Assembly: GCA_036154955.1 (NCBI GenBank) | Contig: JAYZWL010000099.1 | Coordinates: forward strand, 1 to 64,000 | Length of the DNA: 64,000 nt | Origin: Albimonas sp036154955 | GTDB taxonomy: Bacteria; Pseudomonadota; Alphaproteobacteria; Rhodobacterales; Rhodobacteraceae | Direction of reading: 5' to 3' | Shown: positions 52,126 through 59,424 of the stretch, piece after piece | How the letters are laid out: every line of letters starts with the position of its first letter | Position numbering within the stretch: the first letter of the stretch is position 1 | The notes under the pieces: model-generated | The model's database searches: none | What the model saw: the letters and a program-made list of their open reading frames with translations, nothing else | Told to the model about the DNA's origin: nothing | Position numbers and translations under genes: made by a program

Positions 52126-53280
52126 ATGGCCCTCGACCGACCGGCCGAATCACCTGTCCCCAACTCGCTGGGCCTGCCCAAGGCGCCGGGCGAAACCCGC
52201 GTGGTCGCCGCCATGTCGGGGGGCGTGGACAGTTCCGTGGTCGCCGCGATGCTGTCGCGCGAGGGCTACGACGTGGTCGGCGTGACCCTTCAGCTCTACG
52301 ACCACGGCGCCGCGCTGGCCCGCAAGGGGGCCTGCTGCGCCGGCCGCGACATCCACGACGCCCGCCGGGTGGCCGAGACCATGGGCTTCCCCCACTACGT
52401 GCTCGACTACGAATCCCGGTTCCGGGAGGCGGTGATCGACGACTTCGCCGATTCCTATCTCGCTGGCGCCACCCCGATTCCCTGCGTGCGCTGCAACGAG
52501 CGGGTGAAGTTCCGCGATCTGCTGGACACGGCCCGGGACCTGGATGCCGACGTGATGGCCACGGGCCACTACGTGCGCCGCTTCGACGGCGCCCACGGGC
52601 CGGAGCTGCACCGCGCCGCGGACCCCGCCCGGGACCAGAGCTATTTCCTCTTCGCCACCACGCGCGAGCAGCTGGCCCGCCTGCGCTTCCCGCTGGGGGG
52701 GCTCGCCTCCAAGGCCGAGACCCGCGCGCTCGCCGCGGAATTCGGACTGGGCGTGGCCGACAAGCCGGACAGCCAGGACATCTGCTTCGTGCCCAATGGC
52801 AACTACGCCGCGGTGATCGAGAAGCTGCGCCCGGGCGCCGGCCAGCCCGGCGAGATCGTGCATCTCGACGGCCGCGTGCTGGGCGAGCATCAGGGCCTGA
52901 TCCGCTACACGGTCGGCCAGCGGCGGGGGCTGGGCGTCTCCGCACCCGAACCGCTGCACGTCATCCGGCTGGAGCCCGAGACCCGCCGCGTCATCGTCGG
53001 CCCGCGCGAGGCGCTGGGCCTGCGCCGGATCCCGGTGGCGGAGGTCAACTGGCTGGGCGACGGCGCCTTCGAGGACGCGCCCGAGGGCGGATGGGAGATC
53101 GAGGCCCGCGTCCGCTCCACCCGCCCCTCCGCGCCCGCGCGCGTCCGCCCGCTGGGCGGCGGCCGGGCGGAGGTGGAGCTGGCGGCGGCCGAACAGGGCG
53201 TGGCGCCGGGCCAGGCCTGCGTGTTCTACGCGCCCGAGGGGACCCGGGTGCTGGGCGGCGGCTGGATCACCCGGAGCTGA
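52126..53280 (+). CDS. mnmA: tRNA-specific 2-thiouridylase MnmA
   Basis: Cytosolic enzyme that thiolates U34 of tRNA-Lys/Glu/Gln, 384 aa. The PP-loop SGGVDSS (residues 31-37) binds ATP. Cys120 in TPIPCVRCN and the Cys in DSQDICFVPNG form the catalytic pair that carries the persulfide. The C-terminal beta-barrel (VSAPEPLHVIRLEPETRRVIVG) completes the fold. GGAGG lies 6 bases ahead of the ATG. It is divergent from sciP; the shared 157-base region holds both promoters. Confidence 0.96.
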   Translation: MALDRPAESPVPNSLGLPKAPGETRVVAAMSGGVDSSVVAAMLSREGYDVVGVTLQLYDHGAALARKGACCAGRDIHDARRVAETMGFPHYVLDYESRFREAVIDDFADSYLAGATPIPCVRCNERVKFRDLLDTARDLDADVMATGHYVRRFDGAHGPELHRAADPARDQSYFLFATTREQLARLRFPLGGLASKAETRALAAEFGLGVADKPDSQDICFVPNGNYAAVIEKLRPGAGQPGEIVHLDGRVLGEHQGLIRYTVGQRRGLGVSAPEPLHVIRLEPETRRVIVGPREALGLRRIPVAEVNWLGDGAFEDAPEGGWEIEARVRSTRPSAPARVRPLGGGRAEVELAAAEQGVAPGQACVFYAPEGTRVLGGGWITRS

Positions 53281-53312
53281 GCGGAGGGGCCGGACGGCCC
53301 CCGCGCCTCGCG

Positions 53313-53624
53313 TCAGTGCGTCCAGGCGCCCTTGCGGTCATGCGCGAAGTTGGAGCCGTAGCCGCGGGGCCGGACATTGGGCTTGCGGCTTTGCGGTTCG
53401 GTCACCTGCGCGGCGATGCCGTGCTTGGCGGCGTAGTCGACCGCGGCCTCCTTGGTCGGAAACTCGATGCGGACCTGCCCCTGGGTGTCGCCGGAGCCGG
53501 TCCAGCCCATCAGCGGGTCGATGCGCTTTGCTTCCTCGGGCGCGAATTCCAGCACCCAGTTGGCGGTGCGGGCGACGCCCGACTGCATGGCGGTCTTCGC
53601 GGGTTTGTAGATGCGCGCGAACAT
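53313..53624 (-). CDS. NDUFS4-like NADH:ubiquinone oxidoreductase accessory subunit
   Basis: A 103-aa protein of the ETC complex I subunit conserved region (18-kDa/NDUFS4) family. MFARIYKPAKTAMQSGVART and NWVLEFAPEEAKRIDPLMGW are the conserved N-terminal strands, followed by VRIEFPTKEAAVDYAAKHGI and RPRGYGSNFAHDRKGAWTH. In alphaproteobacteria and mitochondria it is an accessory subunit of complex I. The frame is open to 53804, but the ATG at 53624 gives the family start. It is convergent with mnmA. Confidence 0.9.
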   Translation of the reverse strand: MFARIYKPAKTAMQSGVARTANWVLEFAPEEAKRIDPLMGWTGSGDTQGQVRIEFPTKEAAVDYAAKHGIAAQVTEPQSRKPNVRPRGYGSNFAHDRKGAWTH

Positions 53625-55054
53625 GGCAGGTCTCCTCGGCCGGATCGCGGGATATGACCCGGCGCGGCGGCGCCTGGCAAGCGCCGGGGCGTCGCGGGGC
53701 GGCGGCGGCGGGACGGGACGGGGCCGGACGCGGGCGACGGCGAAGGGGACGACCGGCGACCGCCCCAATTCGGGACGCATTAAGTAAAGGTTCCGTTTCG
53801 CCATGGAGTCATGCCTTTAGCGGCCGCGTTTCGGCGCCGAATCGGGCCGGCGGAAACCCTTCGGAAATGGAATCGGTCGATAACGAGGGCGAGCGGACGG
53901 AAGCGCGGGCTTCCGGCTTCGCGAAGGCCCTCCGGCGCGGAACGCGCCGCGGGCCGGACCGCGCGACGCATCGGGCCAGGGGTGGCCGGGGCGACGGGAC
54001 GGGACGGACCGCGACGGAGGCGAGACACGGGCTTCGGCCGGCTGAACGCCGGCGATCCGAACCCATCGCCGGACAAAGCGCCGGATCATCAGCACGACGC
54101 GGAACGGATCGCGGCCGACGGGCATGGACTGCCCCGGGCGCAGGTCGCGGATCGGAGGCCCCAGGGGTGGAGGCTCCGTCCGGGACCGGCAGGACCAACC
54201 TGATTGGAGCGGTCCGGCTCCGCCCGTTCGACCGGCGTCGCGGATCCAGGGATGGAACTGCGGCGCCGGGCGCAAGGCGTCGACCGGGGCGCGCAGGACG
54301 CCTGTCGCGAGCTTCGGACCTCGGGCTCGCGTGTCGGAAGAGCGGCGGCGGCGCGAGCCTCGACGCCGGATGCGCCGAACGACGCCGGCGGCGGACACAA
54401 GGCCGCGGCGCGACCGGAAACGCCGCGGGCGTCGGGCGGCGGCGGCTGCCCCGGGACGTCCCTCCCTCACGACGATCGCCATGCGGCGCCCCGGCGCGGC
54501 GCCCGCGGACCACGCGACGGCGTCGCTGGGGAAAGCCGGCCGCCCGACCCGGCCGCGCCGGGCGGATCGGACGCCCGCAGGCGGCGCGCGCCATCGACCG
54601 CGACGCGCCCGCCGTCGCGATCGCGCCCGTGCCGCGCCGCTCATGCCGAACCGGATGCGCACGGCGCCGACCGGCCGGGGCGCGGCGGCGTCGCCCGGGC
54701 CGGCGCGCCGGCGGATCGGAGCGGGTCGCGATGAAGCGCGACGTCCGCGGCCGCGATGTCCCGACCGTAGGCGCAACCGCGAGCCGCGAGCCACGGTCTA
54801 CGGCCTACGGTCTACGGCCGACCCTTTGGCGGAAACGCAGCCCCAAACAGGTTCTCGTGGGCGATCGGCCCACGCCGCGCCGGTCCAGGTCGGAGGCGGG
54901 ACCGCCGGGGGGCGGGTCGGACTGCCGCGTCGACCTTCGGCGCGCCGACGCTCGCCGCCGGCCTCATGGGCGATGCGAAAGGGCTTGCGCGCGGCGCGGG
55001 GGAGCGACGCGGCCGGGACGTCCTCGCCCCCGCCCGCCCCCGGCGGCGGTCCGC
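53625..55054. other. 1.4-kb region without a recognised gene
   Basis: No frame here shows family motifs, plausible hydrophobic cores or natural amino-acid balance; all long frames are dominated by Arg, Pro, Ala and Gly and overlap one another on both strands. The DNA is rich in CGG/GGCG-type words without the third-position rhythm of neighbouring genes. A heptamer run lies at 54795-54822. It could hold a long regulatory region, an RNA or a decayed gene; none can be demonstrated. Confidence 0.5.
54795..54822. repeat. Four tandem heptamers
   Basis: GGTCTAC, GGCCTAC, GGTCTAC and GGCCGAC follow one another without gap, with a T/C alternation at the third base. It is the only clear repeat in the gene-poor 53.6-55.05 kb region. 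Confidence 0.7.
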
Positions 55055-55285
55055 TCAGCGATCGCGGCGGCGGGAGGGGCGGTTGGCGGCGTCGCGCAGG
55101 CGGGACGCGCGGGCGGGAAGCTCGGCCATGACCTCGCGCCGGCGCTCGGGCGTCAACCGGGACCAGGCGGCGATCTCGTCGCCGGTCCGGTGGCAGCCGA
55201 CGCAGATCCGGGCGGCCGGGTGGATCACGCAGACCTTGGTGCAGGGGCTCTCGATCTCGTCCCGCTTCCAGATCTCGTCGCTCAT
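55055..55285 (-). CDS. DUF1289 domain protein
   Basis: A 76-aa protein of the DUF1289 family. Four Cys in SPCTKVCVIHPAARICVGC are spaced like a small metal- or cluster-binding site, followed by the family's HRTGDEIAAWSRLTPERRREV. Function unknown; often fused or adjacent to Fe-S or repair genes. It starts at an ATG overlapping the ruvX stop, so it is the third gene of the ccmI-ruvX-DUF1289 unit. Confidence 0.88.
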   Translation of the reverse strand: MSDEIWKRDEIESPCTKVCVIHPAARICVGCHRTGDEIAAWSRLTPERRREVMAELPARASRLRDAANRPSRRRDR

Positions 55286-55791
55286 GCCCCGCCCTCCTGC
55301 GCGCGCAGCGCCGCCAGCCGGTCCAGCGCGCCCTGCAGGATATAGGCGGCGGCGACGTGGTCGATCACCTCGGCCCGGCGGCGACGGGAGGCGTCGGCCT
55401 CCAGCAGCGCGCGTTCCGCCGCCACGGTGGACAGCCGCTCGTCCCAGAGCAGGATCGGCTCGGGCCGCAGGCGGGCGAAGTTGCGGGCGAAGGCGCGGGT
55501 GGACTGGCAGCGCGGCCCCTCGTCGCCCGACATGTTCACCGGCAGGCCGAGCACCCAGCCGGCGATGGACCGCCCGTCCAGCGACTCGATCAGCCGCGCC
55601 ACGTCGGCGCCGAACTTCTTGCGCCGCACGGTGGAGAGGGGCGAGGCGATGTGAAAGCCCCCGTCCGACACCGCCGTCCCGATGGTGCGGTCGCCGAGGT
55701 CGAGACCCACGAGCTGCCCGCCCGGGACCAGCGCCGCGGCGAAATCGGCGGCCTGGGAGGATTCGAGAATGGGCGCGTAGGGCGCGGTCAC
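55282..55791 (-). CDS. ruvX: RuvX/YqgF family Holliday-junction resolvase-like nuclease
   Basis: A 169-aa RNase H-fold protein. LVGLDLGDRTIGTAVSDGG holds the first acidic residue, GWVLGLPVNMSGDEGPRCQS the conserved GLP-N-GxxG segment, and LLWDERLSTVAAERAL plus EVIDHVAAAYILQG the remaining acidic residues. YqgF proteins process pre-16S rRNA 5' ends and resolve junctions in vitro. The N-terminus is about 25 residues longer than in E. coli. ATGA overlaps connect it to ccmI before and DUF1289 after. Confidence 0.92.
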   Translation of the reverse strand: MTAPYAPILESSQAADFAAALVPGGQLVGLDLGDRTIGTAVSDGGFHIASPLSTVRRKKFGADVARLIESLDGRSIAGWVLGLPVNMSGDEGPRCQSTRAFARNFARLRPEPILLWDERLSTVAAERALLEADASRRRRAEVIDHVAAAYILQGALDRLAALRAQEGGA

Positions 55792-57068
55792 TCGGCGGCC
55801 TCCGTCACGCCCGCGTCGACCGCGGCGCCGCGCAGGCGGTTCAGCGCCTCGGGCGCTTCCGCGAAGACCCGCTCCGCGTCCTGCCAGATGCGGCGCGCGT
55901 CCTCGGGGCGGTTGAGCACGCCGTAGGCGGAGATCAGGCGCGCCCAGTCGGCCGGCGCGCCGCCCTCCTCCGCCAGCCGGCCTTCCAGGCGGGCCACCAT
56001 GCCCTCGATCATCGCGGCGCGGTCCTCGGGCGACAGGTCCTGCGCGGCCTGCACGTCCTCGGCCGAGGGGCCGGGGAGCGCGGGCGCGGTGTCCGGCGGA
56101 AGGTCGCCCGCGGCGGCGGCGATGCGCTCAAGCTCGCCGATCTGGGCGCGGATCGGGGCGATCCAGGGCGCGTCCTGCGGCCCCTCGCGCAGCAGCGCCC
56201 GCCAGAAACGAAGCGCCAGCCCGTAGCGCCCGGTCTGGGCCAGCGCCAGACCCGCGTAATAGCGCGCCACCGGCTGCCCGGGCTCGGCCTGCAGGGCGAG
56301 GCCCAGCTCGCGCTCCGCCTCGGGCGAGACATAGCCGCCGGCGGACAGGATCATGGTCTCGGCCAGCGCGGCGCGGTCGGCGGGAGCCGGGGCGCCGCCC
56401 TGAAGCTCAACCGCCTCGCGCATCGCGGCCTGGGCGCCCTTCGGATCCTCCAGCCGCAGCAGGCTGTCGGCCAGCAGGCGGCGGCCGCGCACGTCGTCGG
56501 GACGGTCCTCAAGAATGTCGCGCAGCCGGCCAACCAGGTCGCGCAGGCGGGCGGTCTCCTCCGCGTCGGGCCCGGGTTGGGCCGGCGCCTCCGCGGGGGC
56601 GAGGTTGGCGAGGCGCTCCGCCTCCATCCGCTCGGCCTCCGCCTGGGAGGGGCGGGGCGGTTCGGCGGCGCGGATCTCGGCCAGGCGCTGGGCGAGCGGG
56701 CGGTCCGGCAGGCCGGGCGCCCCGATCAGCGCATAGGTCCCGAAGCCGCCGGCCACCAGCAGCGCGCCCAGCAGGACCGCCAGCGCGCGCGAGGCGCCGG
56801 CGGGCGCGGGGCCGGCCGGGGCGGCGGCCTCCGCCTCCGCCGCGGCGGCGAGCAGGCGGCGGGAGATCTCGGCCCGCGCGCCCTCCGCCTCCGCCTCCGG
56901 CAGCACGCCGCGGGCCACGTCGCGCTCCACCGCCCGAAGCTGGTCGCGGAACACCTGCAGGTCATGGGCGGCCCGCGGCGCGGCCGGGGCCCGGCCGGCC
57001 AGCAGCGGCCGCGCGAGCCAGGCGCCGCAGATCAGCGACAGCAGCAGGGCGACGAGCCAGAATTCCAT
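55788..57068 (-). CDS. ccmI: Cytochrome c maturation protein CcmI
   Basis: A 426-aa membrane-anchored apocytochrome c chaperone. A first helix (FWLVALLLSLICGAWLARPL), a cytoplasmic leucine-zipper-like loop with FRDQLRAVERDVARGVLPEAEAE, a second helix (ALAVLLGALLVAGGFGTYAL), and a long periplasmic TPR-like domain (QPVARYYAGLALAQTGRYGLA) are in the standard order. It presents apocytochrome to the CcmFH haem ligase. Other ccm genes are not in the window. It heads an operon with ruvX and DUF1289 by 4-base overlaps. Confidence 0.92.
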   Translation of the reverse strand: MEFWLVALLLSLICGAWLARPLLAGRAPAAPRAAHDLQVFRDQLRAVERDVARGVLPEAEAEGARAEISRRLLAAAAEAEAAAPAGPAPAGASRALAVLLGALLVAGGFGTYALIGAPGLPDRPLAQRLAEIRAAEPPRPSQAEAERMEAERLANLAPAEAPAQPGPDAEETARLRDLVGRLRDILEDRPDDVRGRRLLADSLLRLEDPKGAQAAMREAVELQGGAPAPADRAALAETMILSAGGYVSPEAERELGLALQAEPGQPVARYYAGLALAQTGRYGLALRFWRALLREGPQDAPWIAPIRAQIGELERIAAAAGDLPPDTAPALPGPSAEDVQAAQDLSPEDRAAMIEGMVARLEGRLAEEGGAPADWARLISAYGVLNRPEDARRIWQDAERVFAEAPEALNRLRGAAVDAGVTEAAE

Positions 57069-57087
57069 GCGGGACGGGCTCCGGAGC

Positions 57088-57123
57088 GGGCGAACGGGCG
57101 AGCGAACGGGCGGGCGGGCGGGC
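57088..57123. repeat. GGGC-based simple repeat
   Basis: Upstream of ccmI the sequence runs through imperfect GGGCGAAC/GGGCGAGC units into GGGC repeated in tandem. It is in the ccmI leader/promoter region; slippage could alter spacing there. Confidence 0.6.
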
Positions 57124-57359
57124 GCGGAAACACGGATCCGGACTTAACCCCGCGCCGCCCCCGCGTCCACCGACGCCCGCGTGAGGCGCGAAGCCGCGGC
57201 AGGGCCGTTCAGAAGGGGACCGCGCCGATGCGGTGGAAGCGCGCTGTCGCGTTCGCATGACAGGACGGCGCATTCGCGCGCCCTTGCCGGGGCCGGTCCG
57301 GGCGATACGGTCGGGAAGCACGATCCCGCCCGCCTTCCCGCGATCAGGAGACCCGATCC

Positions 57360-58604
57360 ATGACCCGCTACTCGGTCTTCGCGCTGGCCCGCAACGCGCT
57401 CAGCCATCATCAGGACTGGCAGCGCGCCTGGGCCTCGCCCGAGCCGAAGGCGGAATATGACGTCATCGTCGTCGGCGGCGGCGGCCATGGGCTGGCCACC
57501 GCCTATTACCTCGCGAAGAACCACGGCGTCCGCCGGGTGGCGGTGCTGGAGAAGGGCTGGCTGGGCGGCGGCAACACCGGGCGCAACACCACCATCATCC
57601 GGTCGAACTACCTGCGCGACCCCTCGGCGGCGATCTACGAGCTGGCCCGCGGGCTCTATGAGACCCTGAGCCAGGAGCTGAACTTCAACATCATGTTCAG
57701 CCCCCGCGGCGTGCTGATGCTGGCCCAGACCGAGCATGAGAAGCGGGCCTATGAACGCACCGCCCACGCCAACCGCGCCCAGGGGATCGAGACCGAGATG
57801 GTCGACGCGAAGCGCTGCGCGCAGATCGTGCCGATCCTCAACATCGACGGGCCGCGCTACCCGGTGCTGGGGGGGCTCTGGCAGGCCCGCGGCGGCACGG
57901 CGCGCCACGACGCGGTGGCCTGGGGCTATGCGCGGGGCGCGTCCGAGATGGGCGTCGACATCATCCAGAACTGCGAGGTCACCGGCATCGACCGCGACGC
58001 GACCGGCGTGACCGGCGTGCGGACCACCCGCGGCCCGATCCGCACGCGCAAGCTCTGCATCGTGGTCGCCGGCCATTCCGGCGTGCTGGCCGAGATGGCG
58101 GGCTTCCGCCTGCCGGTGGAATCGGTGGCGCTGCAGGCGCTGGTCTCCGAGCCGATCAAGCCGGTGATCGACTGCGTGGTGATGGCCAACACCGTTCACG
58201 GCTACATGAGCCAGTCCGACAAGGGCGAACTGGTCATCGGCGGCGGCGCGGACGGCTTCAACAACTACACCCAGCGCGGGTCCTTCCAGCATGTCGAAGA
58301 GACGGTGCGCGCGCTGATCGAGACGTTTCCAATCATCTCCCGCCTGCGGATGCTGCGGCAATGGGGGGGGATCGTGGACATGACCGGCGACCGCTCTCCG
58401 ATCATCGGCGCGACGCCGGTGCCGGGGATCTGGGTCAATTGCGGCTGGGGCACCGGCGGGTTCAAGGCGATCCCCGGCTCGGGCTGGGCGACGGCGGCGA
58501 TGGTGGCCAACGGCTCGGACCCGGTGGCCGGGCCTTTCGGGCTGGAGCGGTTCCGCGAGGGGCGGATGATCGACGAATCCGTCGCCGCGGCGGTGGCGCA
58601 TTGA
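57360..58604 (+). CDS. soxB: Sarcosine oxidase subunit beta
   Basis: A 414-aa flavoprotein subunit of heterotetrameric sarcosine oxidase, which demethylates sarcosine to glycine with tetrahydrofolate and O2. VIVVGGGGHGLATAYYLAKN (about 36-54) is the FAD-binding loop; GNTGRNTTIIRSNYLRD follows. His183 in GTARHDAV is the likely covalent flavin attachment site known in the family. The C-terminal flavin clamp is WVNCGWGTGGFKAIPGSG. The order soxB-D-A-G follows. N-methylglutamate dehydrogenase subunits are close relatives, but no gmaS or mgs gene is present, which favours sarcosine. Confidence 0.92.
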   Translation: MTRYSVFALARNALSHHQDWQRAWASPEPKAEYDVIVVGGGGHGLATAYYLAKNHGVRRVAVLEKGWLGGGNTGRNTTIIRSNYLRDPSAAIYELARGLYETLSQELNFNIMFSPRGVLMLAQTEHEKRAYERTAHANRAQGIETEMVDAKRCAQIVPILNIDGPRYPVLGGLWQARGGTARHDAVAWGYARGASEMGVDIIQNCEVTGIDRDATGVTGVRTTRGPIRTRKLCIVVAGHSGVLAEMAGFRLPVESVALQALVSEPIKPVIDCVVMANTVHGYMSQSDKGELVIGGGADGFNNYTQRGSFQHVEETVRALIETFPIISRLRMLRQWGGIVDMTGDRSPIIGATPVPGIWVNCGWGTGGFKAIPGSGWATAAMVANGSDPVAGPFGLERFREGRMIDESVAAAVAH

Positions 58605-58687
58605 TGGCCCGCGCCGCCCGCCATATTTCCGCCGCAGCCGGGGTATTCGCGCCGCATTCCTCGACGGCTTCGGGCGCCGCGCCATGT

Positions 58688-58715
58688 GTTCATGTCAACG
58701 ACAGCGACAATGAAC
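58688..58715. promoter_or_regulatory. GTTCAT/ATGAAC inverted repeat before the 58-aa gene
   Basis: GTTCAT (58688-58693) and ATGAAC (58710-58715) are separated by 16 bases, with an additional inner GTC/GAC match. It ends 16 bases before the start codon and overlaps the approach to its ribosome binding site; operator or leader hairpin are both possible. Confidence 0.35.
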
Positions 58716-58731
58716 GCAAGGAGACGACGTC

Positions 58732-58908
58732 ATGGCCGGCAACAACGGCAACGGTTCGAATTCGGTTCTGGCTTTCGTGGTCGGCGGCCTTCTCGTGGCC
58801 GTCGCCGGGCTCGGTTACATGGCCTATACGGGACAGGCGCCCTTCGGTTCGGACGAGCCCTCGGTCACCATCAAGCTGCCCGACGTGGACGTCAACAAGG
58901 ACGGCTGA
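58732..58908 (+). CDS. Small membrane protein, 58 aa
   Basis: A short gene inside the sarcosine oxidase cluster. A strong AAGGAGA lies 7 bases before the ATG. The product has an Asn/Gly/Ser-rich start (MAGNNGNGSNS), one transmembrane helix (VLAFVVGGLLVAVAGLGYMAY) and an acidic, strand-like tail (PSVTIKLPDVDVNKDG). I recall small proteins of this layout as conserved hypotheticals in alphaproteobacteria, but no function is known. It is followed by a strong hairpin (58947-58980), so it may be its own transcription unit or a valve between soxB and soxDAG. Confidence 0.75.
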   Translation: MAGNNGNGSNSVLAFVVGGLLVAVAGLGYMAYTGQAPFGSDEPSVTIKLPDVDVNKDG

Positions 58909-58946
58909 CGCCTCCCTCTCCCGGTCCGGGGTCTCCCGGACCCGCC

Positions 58947-58980
58947 GGCGCGCCGCCCGCCCCCTTGGGCGCGGCGCGCC
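58947..58980 (+). terminator. Hairpin after the 58-aa gene
   Basis: GGCGCGCCG (58947-58955) pairs with CGGCGCGCC (58972-58980), with an inner CGCCC/GGGCG stem. It is followed by TTCC. It lies 39 bases after the small gene and about 100 bases before soxD, so it could limit read-through into soxDAG. Confidence 0.55.
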
Positions 58981-59082
58981 TTCCGGCGTTCGCGCCGCGC
59001 CCCGCTCCCGCTCCGCCCTGCCCGCCGCCTGCGCCGCGCGATCCGCGCCGCGGGCCGCTTTCTCGTGGCCGAAAGCCCTGCC

Positions 59083-59424
59083 ATGCTGCTGCTGACCTGC
59101 CCGCATTGCGGCGTCTCCGCCGAGGAGACGGAGTTCCACCCCGGCGGCGAGGCGCATCTGAAGCGGTTCGGCCCCGGCGCCTCCGACGACGCCTTCGCGG
59201 GCTACCTGTTCGAGCGCGCCAATCCCAAAGGCGTGCATTTCGAGCGGTGGCGCCATGCCTTCGGCTGCGGGAAGTGGTTCCACGTCGCCCGCTGCACCGC
59301 GACGCTGGAGGTGTTCGGCGCCTATCCCGCCGACGTGACCGCGCCGCCCGAGGCGATCCTCGACCGCATCCGCGCCCGCCGCCCCGGCTGGACGCCCGCC
59401 GCCGGAACCGGGGGAGACGCCTGA
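59083..59424 (+). CDS. soxD: Sarcosine oxidase subunit delta
   Basis: A 113-aa zinc-binding structural subunit. MLLLTCPHCGVSAEETEF provides the first Cys pair, and FERWRHAFGCGKWFHVARCTAT the distal His and Cys ligands. The ATG at 59083 is chosen because MLLLxCPxCG is the family start; a GTG six codons upstream also keeps the frame. The stop overlaps the soxA start (TGATG). Confidence 0.9.
   Translation: MLLLTCPHCGVSAEETEFHPGGEAHLKRFGPGASDDAFAGYLFERANPKGVHFERWRHAFGCGKWFHVARCTATLEVFGAYPADVTAPPEAILDRIRARRPGWTPAAGTGGDA

Noticed and set aside
53809..55345. Several 200-600 codon frames in the 53.6-55 kb region
   Set aside because: They overlap on both strands, consist mostly of Arg, Ala, Pro and Gly and show no hydrophobic core or motif.
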